From contig JAJYIP010000005.1 of NCBI GenBank assembly GCA_021790005.1, positions 1 to 34,475 on the forward strand: 34,475 bases of DNA, given 5' to 3'. This DNA is from a bacterium (GTDB lineage: Bacteria > Patescibacteriota > Saccharimonadia > Saccharimonadales > UBA4665). A program made the translations under genes and the position numbers. Every line of letters starts with the position of its first letter. Position 1 is the stretch's first letter. Under the pieces are notes generated by a model, which made no database searches, had not been told where the DNA came from, and worked only from the letters and a program-made list of their open reading frames with translations. This document shows, piece by piece, positions 15,201 through 23,946 of the stretch.

Positions 15201-16916
15201 ATGAATGAAAGAATGCGCCTTGGTTTGATTGAAACTGATATTGCCGGTAGACAGGCCGTCATGTTAAAAAGTATTGAAATTGGTGTCGAAAAACGTAGCA
15301 TTACCGAAGAGGTTCGATACCTTAACGATAAAGCTCAGCTTGAACTTTACGGATCAGGCAATAGCACATTTATCGATGAGAATGGCAATGTTATTGCCGA
15401 TCCTGTGCACCCCAAAAAATCCGTATTTGATGAAATATTAAAAACCCGTCCTTATAAAGAAGTCGAAGAATTTAAGACTAAATACATGGCCGGTATAAAT
15501 GAATTGCTTGATGACGGTATTGATCTCTGTCGGGCTAAATTGATTATGGACTTACGATCGAAAGATCGCAGTCAAATCAGTGACTCTAATCAAAGCGATT
15601 CAATGGGTGATGGGTTGTATGATCTGAGTACATTTGGCAATGACAAACTAGCTAGTGGCACCAACGAACGAATCGGTGCTTTGCTAAATCTTATAAAAGC
15701 TGGAGGTGCTTTTACACAAGAAGACACTAAACGACTTCTCAAAGGTGAAAGACTTTATGACATTGATGGTAATTACTTGAGTAAGCCATGTCAATCCGGT
15801 GCTAATAGTTTGGTCAAAGATCCTGAAACCCCAGAAGCTAGTAAACCCGATGATCTAGCAACTGATCCTGAAACCCCAGAAGCTAGTAAACCCGATGATC
15901 TAGCAACTGATCCTGAAACCCCAGAAGCTAGTAAACCCGATGATCTAGCAACTGATCCTGAAACCCCAGAAGCTAGTAACCTAGGCTTGAACGTATTACT
16001 TACAAAAGATGAAATGGAAGAATACGAGTCTAGGATTAATGAAATTAGGGTTAGTGAAACACGAGAATTTCAAAACTACGCGGATATTACGGCCCAAAGA
16101 CGACAGTCAGGATTGTTTCGTAAACGAATTCGTGGAGTAAAAAACCCCTTAAGTGGACAACAGAAATATCGTAATAAAAAAATAACTAACGAATTGGTGT
16201 TAGAGGCAGGACGTGAGCTTGATGGGGTTAGAGTCCGAGCTGTCAATGAGTTAAAGGATAGACTGCTTAAAGAAGGTATCAATGATGCTGATGTAGAGAG
16301 AAAAATACTTGGTTTTAACAAACTATTCATGGCAGCCCTAAATGCCGCTCATGGCGAATCGTGGGTTAATGAGTCGCAACGTATACTTAAAAACCCTAAC
16401 ACTAAACGAGCACGATTTTATAACTGGTGGTTACAGCAATCTGGAGTTGGAGACATATATTTTGGCGACTCAAGGTTTAAAGGTAATTTAAAAAAGACAG
16501 CCCTAATGATCGGCGCCGGTGCGGTCGCCGGTGCAGCCGGTTTAATCAATCCAGCTCTAGGATTTGCTGTTGGCTTGGGTTCGGTGAAGTTTTTTGCAAC
16601 TGACTTTAACCGAGCGCTTGGTGGATTAGAGTTTAATGTCGTCGAAGATGCTAAAGACGGAAAGAATAAAAAGAACTCTAAAAAAGGTTATGTTATCGCA
16701 AGGGGTAACCTAACCAACAAAATAGTTAATGAACAACTTGACCAAAATTATTTGAAAAACGCCGGTAAATCTAGATACGTATATGTCGGACCCTTGGGTT
16801 TAACTAGAGAATTCACAAGGGATGTTGAAGAAGAAGCTAGAAGGAATAGAGTTAGACTTGTCGGTACCGCTGGACACCTGGCCCTTGGAGGGTTTGGTGT
16901 AGGTGTAACATTGTAA
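15201..16916 (+). CDS. hypothetical protein, internal 15-aa tandem repeats and C-terminal hydrophobic segment
   Basis: 571 aa; GAAAGGA before ATG; (DPETPEASKPDDLAT)x3 plus a partial copy; hydrophobic KTALMIGAGAVAGAAGLINPALGFAVGLGSVKFFA. Confidence 0.75.
   Translation: MNERMRLGLIETDIAGRQAVMLKSIEIGVEKRSITEEVRYLNDKAQLELYGSGNSTFIDENGNVIADPVHPKKSVFDEILKTRPYKEVEEFKTKYMAGINELLDDGIDLCRAKLIMDLRSKDRSQISDSNQSDSMGDGLYDLSTFGNDKLASGTNERIGALLNLIKAGGAFTQEDTKRLLKGERLYDIDGNYLSKPCQSGANSLVKDPETPEASKPDDLATDPETPEASKPDDLATDPETPEASKPDDLATDPETPEASNLGLNVLLTKDEMEEYESRINEIRVSETREFQNYADITAQRRQSGLFRKRIRGVKNPLSGQQKYRNKKITNELVLEAGRELDGVRVRAVNELKDRLLKEGINDADVERKILGFNKLFMAALNAAHGESWVNESQRILKNPNTKRARFYNWWLQQSGVGDIYFGDSRFKGNLKKTALMIGAGAVAGAAGLINPALGFAVGLGSVKFFATDFNRALGGLEFNVVEDAKDGKNKKNSKKGYVIARGNLTNKIVNEQLDQNYLKNAGKSRYVYVGPLGLTREFTRDVEEEARRNRVRLVGTAGHLALGGFGVGVTL
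15819..15979 (+). repeat. 45-bp in-frame tandem repeat, about 3.6 copies
   Basis: GATCCTGAAACCCCAGAAGCTAGTAAACCCGATGATCTAGCAACT at 15819, 15864 and 15909 identical; partial copy at 15954. Confidence 0.97.
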
Positions 16917-16952
16917 AAAGATAAACCCAGACTATAGATAGGAAAAACAAAA

Positions 16953-17234
16953 ATGAAAAATTATGATGAAAAAATCAATGAAATTGTCAAGTTGTTTAAT
17001 ATGCCACCAAATACGAATGATATCGTGTTTGAGAGTGTTTATGAAATACTTAAAGCCCGTATTGGTCTCAGGCTAGCTAAGGGGCTTAGCAATGAACAGC
17101 TGGAAGAAATTAAACCTTTGATGGACGGACAAGAATCGACAGCGATTTTTGACGCGATGCAAACAATTATTCCAGACTTTGATCGTATTCTGGACGAGGA
17201 GATCCAAGCCATCAAGCAAGCCATCATTAAATAA
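16953..17234 (+). CDS. small acidic helical hypothetical protein (possibly DUF5663-like)
   Basis: 93 aa, ATAGGA upstream; VYEILKARIGLRLAKGLSNEQLEEIKPLMDG. Family assignment tentative. Confidence 0.55.
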   Translation: MKNYDEKINEIVKLFNMPPNTNDIVFESVYEILKARIGLRLAKGLSNEQLEEIKPLMDGQESTAIFDAMQTIIPDFDRILDEEIQAIKQAIIK

Positions 17235-17263
17235 CCTCAAAATCATAGATTATACTTAATGCT

Positions 17264-18568
17264 ATGAATCCAAGATCACTTGTAAAAAAATTTCTTCCCA
17301 AGTCAGTATTTTCAGCCATTGAACCATATGGACATTTGGCTGAAGCAATATTCGTCAATACCGTTAATGGGTTTCCTTTGAAAGGAATAAAGGTCATCGG
17401 GGTGACTGGCACCAACGGAAAAACCTCAACCAGTTATTTAATCCATCGTATGCTTGTGGATGCTGGTTACAAAGTAGGACTAATGACCACAGTGGGTTAT
17501 GGTGTTGGCGGCGATGTAAAACCGCAAATTGCCCACATGACCACCGTAAGTGTGCCATTGCTAATGAAGCGTGTTAAGGCTATGAAAGCGCAGGACATCG
17601 AGTGGCTAGTGTTGGAAACAACCAGTCATGCATTGGCCCAGAACCGAGTTTGGGGGGTGCCGTACAGTATTGCCGTCATGACTAACTTGACTCATGAACA
17701 TCTGGATTACCACAAAACTTTTGAAAGATATCGTGATGCAAAGAGAAAACTGTTTAAGCAGACTAACCGAAACCTCAAGGGTCTGAGGGTGGGCATAATT
17801 AATGCTGATGATCCTTCAGCGGAATACTTCGCGAAAGACGTGGCCAATGTGCTGACATACGGTATTGAAAAAGGCGATATCCGGGCAACAGATATCAAGC
17901 TTAAGCAAGACGGCATCAGCTATAAAGTAAAACTTGATAACATGTCACTAAATATTAACTGTCAGTTACCTGGTAGCTTTAATGTCTCTAATTCTTTGGC
18001 CGCGGTTTGTGTAGGCAAAACTCTAGGCCTAAGCGCGCAACAAATAGAGCAGGGGATTGCCGCGCTTGAAGGTGTCGAGGGTAGAATGAATACTCTTGAC
18101 GAAGGCCAGGATTTTACAGCGATCGTAGATTTTGCACACACACCAGACAGCTTCGAGAAGCTGTTCAAAGATCTAAAACCGGTACTTAAAGGTAAGCTAA
18201 TCGTTATGTTCGGTAGCGCCGGACGCCGGGACGTCGAAAAGCGAGCGGTGCAGGGTAAATTAGCCGGTGAATACGCTGACGAAGTGATTGTTACCGAAGA
18301 GGACGACCGGGATATTGACGGAGTTGAAATTATGAACCAAATTGCTGGTGGTGCTGAGTCGGCAGGAAAGATTAAAGATAAAGACCTGTTTCTGGTGCAC
18401 GATCGTACCGAGGCTATCAGTTTTAGTCTGAGAAGGGCTAAACCAGGTGATACAGTATTGCTCTTGGGTAAAGGTCACGAGAAAACGATTGAAAGGGCTG
18501 ATGGAGAGCATCCCTGGAACGAGCTTGAGACAACTCGGCAAGCGCTGAGGCAGCTAGTCAAGCGTTAA
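17264..18568 (+). CDS. murE: MurE-like Mur ligase (UDP-N-acetylmuramyl tripeptide synthase family)
   Basis: VIGVTGTNGKTSTSYLIHRML, TTSHALAQNRVWG, LTHEHLDYHKTFERY, MFGSAGRRDVEKR, LLGKGHEKT. Confidence 0.88.
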   Translation: MNPRSLVKKFLPKSVFSAIEPYGHLAEAIFVNTVNGFPLKGIKVIGVTGTNGKTSTSYLIHRMLVDAGYKVGLMTTVGYGVGGDVKPQIAHMTTVSVPLLMKRVKAMKAQDIEWLVLETTSHALAQNRVWGVPYSIAVMTNLTHEHLDYHKTFERYRDAKRKLFKQTNRNLKGLRVGIINADDPSAEYFAKDVANVLTYGIEKGDIRATDIKLKQDGISYKVKLDNMSLNINCQLPGSFNVSNSLAAVCVGKTLGLSAQQIEQGIAALEGVEGRMNTLDEGQDFTAIVDFAHTPDSFEKLFKDLKPVLKGKLIVMFGSAGRRDVEKRAVQGKLAGEYADEVIVTEEDDRDIDGVEIMNQIAGGAESAGKIKDKDLFLVHDRTEAISFSLRRAKPGDTVLLLGKGHEKTIERADGEHPWNELETTRQALRQLVKR

Positions 18569-19402
18569 GCTACAGCAGCGAATATAGCCACCGCCTTTGG
18601 ACAGTTCGGTAATATGTGGTGTTATGGTTTTAAAACCACGCCGTTCAAGTTCGGCCTGGTAATTTGGCGCCCGGTCGCTCATGATAATCGTCTCGCCCGT
18701 AGATACTAGATTACAGGCAAAATCGTCTCTAGCTTCTTGGATGCTGACTTCTATTTTGTCAATTGGTAAGGCCGCAATCTTGGCCTGGCTCGTCTCATCG
18801 AAAGCTTCTGGGCACCAGGCGATAAGATTGGGCGTCAAAACCGAAAGCGCAAGATCTAGATCATAAAAAAAGCTGTCCGGCCATCCGGTGACTGAGTTGA
18901 TAACTGGTTGATTGTTATCGTCTAATTCAGGAATTGTCCTGACACCTATGACTTCGCAATTGAAAACTGATGACAGGAATTCGTGCATCCGAGGATCAGT
19001 TCGGTAATGGCTGCCCACGAAAAGATAATTGCCACAGGGAAGGGCATCACCCTGACCGCTGAACCTAAAAGGCGGCATGATTACCTCTTTTCCCAGTGAC
19101 TCCAATACTTGACGGGCATAGGGCTGTTCGGCCTGGCGTAGATTGGGTAGAGATGAATGCACGGTTTTTCCGCGCCAGCTAAGACCCCAGTTGGCCGTAT
19201 ATATGCCGTCCTGACAGTTTTTCGGAGCATCAACCTTAATCACTTCAATACCGGACTGTTCGAATGCTTCCCGAACGGAATTAAATTCGTTGACTGCGCG
19301 TTCTTTAATTGGCTGATTGTCTAGTTTTGAATATGGGTTTAACTCGACGACGCTAAAAAATTCAGCACCAGACATCAAGACCTTTTTGTTAATGCTAGGC
19401 AT
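18554..19402 (-). CDS. amidinotransferase / DDAH-like pentein-superfamily protein
   Basis: TANWGLSWRGKTVHSSLPNLRQAEQP, FSGQGDALPCGNYLFVG, C-terminal SKGGGYIRCCSLTLD with candidate catalytic Cys. Confidence 0.8.
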   Translation of the reverse strand: MPSINKKVLMSGAEFFSVVELNPYSKLDNQPIKERAVNEFNSVREAFEQSGIEVIKVDAPKNCQDGIYTANWGLSWRGKTVHSSLPNLRQAEQPYARQVLESLGKEVIMPPFRFSGQGDALPCGNYLFVGSHYRTDPRMHEFLSSVFNCEVIGVRTIPELDDNNQPVINSVTGWPDSFFYDLDLALSVLTPNLIAWCPEAFDETSQAKIAALPIDKIEVSIQEARDDFACNLVSTGETIIMSDRAPNYQAELERRGFKTITPHITELSKGGGYIRCCSLTLD

Positions 19403-19499
19403 TAGGGTAGTATAGCAAAATCCACTCGTCGTTGTTCAGCTATTAGAAACCAAAAATCATAAGTTTGACCTGGACGGTCTTAAGTCGGGGCTAAGACTC

Positions 19500-19529
19500 T
19501 TGACATGGGAATTGGCAGTCCTATATATT
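19500..19529 (+). promoter_or_regulatory. groESL promoter
   Basis: TTGACA (19500-19505), 18-nt spacer, TATATT (19524-19529). Confidence 0.75.
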
Positions 19530-19541
19530 GAGTGCTAGATG

Positions 19542-19568
19542 TTAGCACTCATGTATTAAAAGTGCTAA
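19542..19568 (+). promoter_or_regulatory. CIRCE element (HrcA operator)
   Basis: TTAGCACTC-N9-AAGTGCTAA, one mismatch to TTAGCACTC-N9-GAGTGCTAA, immediately upstream of groES. Confidence 0.93.
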
Positions 19569-19599
19569 CGATTAATAGCAATCAAGGAGGATGAAGTTC

Positions 19600-19866
19600 A
19601 TGAGCAACCCACTCAATCCGTTGTCAGAATATGTCGTGGCTCAAGCTGAAGAGGCGACCACCAAGACAGCCAGCGGACTTTACATACCAGATAATGCAGC
19701 CGAAAAGCCAAAGACCGCCAAAGTACTTGCTGTCGGTAAGGATGTTAAGCAAGTAAAGGCTGGCGATAGGATTGTATATAAAAGTTATAGCACTACTGAC
19801 GTTAAAGTCGGCGATGAGGAATACGTCATCGTTAAAGAAGAAGATATATTAGCTACCGTTAAATAG
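19600..19866 (+). CDS. groES: co-chaperonin GroES
   Basis: MSNPLNPLSEYVVAQAEEATTKTASGLYIPDNAAEKP. ATG 19591 abuts AAGGAGG, so ATG 19600 (9-nt spacing) is preferred. Confidence 0.95.
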   Translation: MSNPLNPLSEYVVAQAEEATTKTASGLYIPDNAAEKPKTAKVLAVGKDVKQVKAGDRIVYKSYSTTDVKVGDEEYVIVKEEDILATVK

Positions 19867-19875
19867 GAGAAGACA

Positions 19876-21525
19876 ATGGCCAAAAAAGTATATTACGATG
19901 AAGACGCTAGGCGTAGAGTATTAGCCGGTGCGACCATTTTATATAACGCGGTTAAAACGACAATGGGACCTAAAGGACGCAATGTTGTTATTAACAAGTC
20001 TTATGGCAACCCGACAGTTACGCACGACGGAGTAACGGTTGCAAAAAGTGTTGAATTAGCAGATTTAGATGACGAAACTTTGGGTCAAAAAGTCGGTGCT
20101 GAGCTTATTAAGCAAGCTGCCAGTAAGATGAATGATGTTGCCGGAGATGGTACTACTACCGTAACAGTTTTGACTTATCACATTTTGAACGAGGCTAACA
20201 AGCTGATTGCGGCCGGCCACAACCCGATGCTGCTTCGCAAGGGTCTGGAAGCTGCCGCCCATGAAGTCATAACCAAGCTCAATACTATGGCGGAAGATAT
20301 TCAGGGCAAAAAAAGTCAGGTAGCTGAAGTTGCAACAATCTCGGCCGGAGATCCGGATATCGGTTCTCTTATAGCCGATGTCATGGATGCCGTTGGTAAA
20401 GATGGTGTCGTTACGGTAGAGGAAGGCCAAGGACTACTATTAGAGAAAGAGGTGGTGGAAGGTTTTACATTTGACCGTGGTTTTGTCAGCGCGTATATGG
20501 TAACAGACACAACTCGCATGGAGGCGGTCTATGACAAGCCGGCCATCGTTATTACCGACAAGAAAATTAGCTCAATTCAAGAATTCCTGCCACTACTTGA
20601 GAAATTGGCTCAGAGTGGCAAGAAGGACCTCGTATTAATTGCTGAAGACGTTGAAGGCGAGGCTTTGGGCACCTTAGTTCTTAATCGTCTCAAAGGCGTG
20701 TTTAATACTGTTGCAATTAAGGCTCCAGCCTTCGGCGACAGGCGCAAGGATATATTAAATGACATTGCTATCCTGACAGGTGCTGAGGTTATTACTGAAG
20801 ATCGAGGTATGACATTTGAAAACGTCGATTTGGATGTTGTCGGTACGGCTCGCAAAGTTATAGTTACTAAAGATGATACGACCATCATCGAAGGTAATGG
20901 CAACTCAACTGAAGTTGATGCTCGCATCAAGCAGATTAACGCCCAAATTGATCAATCGAGTAGTGAATATGATCGAGAAAATCTTGAAAAGCGTCGTGCC
21001 GCTCTAAGTGGTAAGGTAGCGGTAATCAAGGTTGGTGGTGCAACCGAGACTGAAATTGAAGAAAAGAAATTTAGAGTAGACGACGCCGTAGCCGCTGTTA
21101 AAGCAGCTTTAAGCGAAGGTATCGTACCGGGTGGTGGTGTAACACTAATTAATCTTCAGTCCGCCATTAAAGTCGATTCTAAAGACGATGATTCGGTTAA
21201 CGCCGGCAAGCAGATATTACTCCGCAGCTTAGAGCAACCATTCCGAATTCTTTTAACCAACTCTGGCCTGAACGCTGACGAATGGCTGCCAAAAGTTAAA
21301 GACAGTAAAGCCGGCACCGGTGTCGATGTTAATAAGCCCAATGGTTTAGTCGACATGAAGTCTTCTGGCATTATTGATCCGGCAAGAGTTACCCGAGAGG
21401 TGCTGCAAAATGCGACCAGCATTGCTGGCACTGCAATGACTATGGGTGCATTGGTGGTAGATGTACCAGAACCCAAAACAGCTGCACCAGCTGCGCCAGA
21501 TATGGGCGGCATGGGCATGATGTAA
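19876..21525 (+). CDS. groEL: chaperonin GroEL
   Basis: 549 aa; TTMGPKGRNVVINK, DVAGDGTTTVTVL, C-terminal GGMGMM. Confidence 0.99.
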   Translation: MAKKVYYDEDARRRVLAGATILYNAVKTTMGPKGRNVVINKSYGNPTVTHDGVTVAKSVELADLDDETLGQKVGAELIKQAASKMNDVAGDGTTTVTVLTYHILNEANKLIAAGHNPMLLRKGLEAAAHEVITKLNTMAEDIQGKKSQVAEVATISAGDPDIGSLIADVMDAVGKDGVVTVEEGQGLLLEKEVVEGFTFDRGFVSAYMVTDTTRMEAVYDKPAIVITDKKISSIQEFLPLLEKLAQSGKKDLVLIAEDVEGEALGTLVLNRLKGVFNTVAIKAPAFGDRRKDILNDIAILTGAEVITEDRGMTFENVDLDVVGTARKVIVTKDDTTIIEGNGNSTEVDARIKQINAQIDQSSSEYDRENLEKRRAALSGKVAVIKVGGATETEIEEKKFRVDDAVAAVKAALSEGIVPGGGVTLINLQSAIKVDSKDDDSVNAGKQILLRSLEQPFRILLTNSGLNADEWLPKVKDSKAGTGVDVNKPNGLVDMKSSGIIDPARVTREVLQNATSIAGTAMTMGALVVDVPEPKTAAPAAPDMGGMGMM

Positions 21526-21548
21526 TTCCGGTTAATAGGGTATATAAA

Positions 21549-21579
21549 AAGGCCCCGCGCTGACGCAGGGTCTTTTTAG
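21549..21579. terminator. bidirectional intrinsic terminator between groEL and the convergent ORF
   Basis: AAAAAGGCCCCGCGCTGACGCAGGGTCTTTTT: stem with one mismatch and one GU, T-run on both strands. Confidence 0.8.
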
Positions 21580-21593
21580 TTTATTAATTTTTT

Positions 21594-22070
21594 TTATTCC
21601 TGAACATTACTAGTCTGATTTTTATGCGTGAAATAATTAATCTCATTAACTATATCCAGTAATGCTTGGGCCTTTTTCTTCTCGTCGGTTATTTGCTGGG
21701 CAGTATCGTATGCGGTTTTAATAAGGTTTTGGTTATCGCTAGCTTGAATCATCATCATGGTGGTGTTAAATCTTTCCTCGGGAGTTTGTTCCAAGTGATC
21801 GATTAAGGGAGATAGTTGGCCAAGCGCCTGCTGTTTGATGGTCAATAGATCATCATTGACAGCTGGTTGTACACCCGGGGTGTCCAAATTACTGCTGAGG
21901 GCTTCTAGCTCGGGATTAACTGGTTGAGTATTGGCATTATTATCCGGCGGTACAGTGGTGCTGACATTTTGAGCTGGAGTATCCCAACCACCGGTTGCCG
22001 GTTGTTGCGTCGCTGCTGCGACCGTGCTTTGGCCATCATCCGATTGCTTATCATTTTGGTATCCAAACAT
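21594..22070 (-). CDS. hypothetical Gln/Pro-rich protein, 158 aa
   Basis: Low-complexity N-terminal half, helical C-terminal half (RFNTTMMMIQASDNQNLIKTAYDTAQQITDEKKKAQALLDIVNEINYF); G-rich purine run before ATG. Confidence 0.65.
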   Translation of the reverse strand: MFGYQNDKQSDDGQSTVAAATQQPATGGWDTPAQNVSTTVPPDNNANTQPVNPELEALSSNLDTPGVQPAVNDDLLTIKQQALGQLSPLIDHLEQTPEERFNTTMMMIQASDNQNLIKTAYDTAQQITDEKKKAQALLDIVNEINYFTHKNQTSNVQE

Positions 22071-22152
22071 TATTGCCCCCCCTAAACCGGCTTATTACGC
22101 TTTAGGCTATAATATATTACATTGGCACATAAAACAAAAGAAGGAGAGCTTA

Positions 22153-23181
22153 ATGCTTGATGATTTATCGTTCATTCACCGTATAGACAAGGTGGACGCC
22201 CTAGGTATAGCTTCAAAGGAACCTGACCAGCTAGTTTATGATTTCAATTTTGATGCTGATCTGGGGGGGATAGACAACATCGTTTATGCGGCCATGGGCG
22301 GATCGGCTTTGGCCGCCAGTTTGGGACAGACTTGGCCCGGCTTTAATGTGCCGTTTGAAATTGTGCGTGGCTATAACTTGCCGGCTTATGTGTCCAATCA
22401 GACTTTGTGCATTGTCTCGAGTTATTCCGGCAATACTGAAGAAACCCTCAGTGCCCTTAACGAAGCAGAAGTTAAGGGTGCCAAAATAGTCGTCATTGCA
22501 GGTGGGGGCAGGCTACTGGAAATTGCTAAAGACAAAAATTATCCGGTAGTGGTTTTGCCGGCAGCCAAGCAACCGCGTTATGCCGTCTTCTATAACTTAA
22601 AGGCTTTGGTCGAGATTGGCCATAAGGCCGGTGTACTGGTCGACGATAATCCCGATTTGTTAGCGCCGGCAGCTGATTTTCTGCGTGAAAAACTGACGTC
22701 CTGGGATCCTACGCAACCTACTTCAAATAATCTTGCCAAAAAAATAGCCCTCGAATGCTTGGATAAATCAGTTGTTATTTACGGCGGTCCGAAAATGGCT
22801 CCAGCTGCCTATAAATGGAAGATTAGCTATAACGAGAACGGCAAACATGTTGCCTGGACGGGAACATATTCTGAATTCAATCACAATGAATTTATAGGAT
22901 GGAGTGAACAACCTGTCGAAAAACCATATACGATTATTGATTTACGATCCACATTGGAGCATCCGCGCATTCAAAAGCGATTCGAGTTGAGCAATCAACT
23001 ATTGAGCGGGCGACGACCGGAGCCTATCGCGGTTAACTTAGAAGGCGGTAATATTCTGGAGCACCTCCTATATGCTGTTTTACTAGGAGATTTCGTTACT
23101 CTGTATACCGCTATTGCCAGCGAGATTGATCCCGAGCCGGTCGATTTGGTGGAAAAATTTAAAGTCATGTTAAGCCAGTAA
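22153..23181 (+). CDS. SIS-domain bifunctional phosphoglucose/phosphomannose isomerase-like
   Basis: AAMGGSALAASL, SSYSGNTEETLSAL; start reset from 22024 to ATG 22153 preceded by AAGGAG. Confidence 0.85.
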   Translation: MLDDLSFIHRIDKVDALGIASKEPDQLVYDFNFDADLGGIDNIVYAAMGGSALAASLGQTWPGFNVPFEIVRGYNLPAYVSNQTLCIVSSYSGNTEETLSALNEAEVKGAKIVVIAGGGRLLEIAKDKNYPVVVLPAAKQPRYAVFYNLKALVEIGHKAGVLVDDNPDLLAPAADFLREKLTSWDPTQPTSNNLAKKIALECLDKSVVIYGGPKMAPAAYKWKISYNENGKHVAWTGTYSEFNHNEFIGWSEQPVEKPYTIIDLRSTLEHPRIQKRFELSNQLLSGRRPEPIAVNLEGGNILEHLLYAVLLGDFVTLYTAIASEIDPEPVDLVEKFKVMLSQ

Positions 23182-23211
23182 GTTTATGGCTAAACAGCTA
23201 TAATACTGGTA

Positions 23212-23925
23212 ATGGCTAAAAGACATTCAGTCAAAGAGCTGATTAAAGTACTGCTTACGGGTCTGCTTATAGCGTGCGGATTGTTAGGCTATTCGTTTTA
23301 TCTGGATAAGAGTATTACCAATATCTATCTGTTGTTTAATGTTGGTTTGGCAACCGTGCCATTACTCATAGCTTGGCGGCTAGTTGTGGTTTTAAAAAAT
23401 AAACTGTGGTCAGCTTGGGAGCCGTTGTTGCTAAGTTTTATATGGCTACTCTTTTTGCCAAACAGTTTTTACATGGTTAGCGATTTTGCGCATATTCAGG
23501 AGATGAGTTCGACGGCGACCATATTTTTTGACTCAATCGTCTACTCGGCCTTTATTTTTTTAAGCGTAATAATGGGTATCACCAGTCTTTACCTGGTACA
23601 TAGGGAATTAAAGCGTCGTTTGCGCGACGTAACGGCTTGGCTATTGGTACTAGTAGTGCTGTTTGTTGCCAGCTTTGCTTTTTATCTGGGAAGGGATTTG
23701 AGGTGGAATAGTTGGAGTGTGTTTACAGATCCGGGCGGACTACTATTCGATGTCTCAGCGGTTTTACTTAACCGAGCGGATTACGGCGTCATGATTCAGA
23801 CGGTAATTGGATTTTTTGCCTTCATCAGTTCTACTTATTGGATATGCTGGACGCTAGCCCAGCAACTTTGGCTGAGGGGGGCTTCCGATATGGTGGCACA
23901 TATCCGGCGTCGGCAACCAAGCTAA
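23212..23925 (+). CDS. DUF1361-family membrane protein
   Basis: 237 aa; multiple TM; WLLFLPNSFYMVSDFAHIQ. Confidence 0.8.
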   Translation: MAKRHSVKELIKVLLTGLLIACGLLGYSFYLDKSITNIYLLFNVGLATVPLLIAWRLVVVLKNKLWSAWEPLLLSFIWLLFLPNSFYMVSDFAHIQEMSSTATIFFDSIVYSAFIFLSVIMGITSLYLVHRELKRRLRDVTAWLLVLVVLFVASFAFYLGRDLRWNSWSVFTDPGGLLFDVSAVLLNRADYGVMIQTVIGFFAFISSTYWICWTLAQQLWLRGASDMVAHIRRRQPS

Positions 23926-23946
23926 CCTCTGTTATAATCTACGGTA

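Noticed and set aside
15819-15979. Tandem repeats as a CRISPR array
   Set aside because: Repeats are contiguous without spacers and lie in frame inside a CDS; no cas genes nearby.
19876-21525. Long antisense ORFs inside groEL, valS, rpoD, polA and similar genes
   Set aside because: Each is wholly covered by a strongly recognised sense gene and encodes low-information Ser/Ile/Leu-rich sequence.
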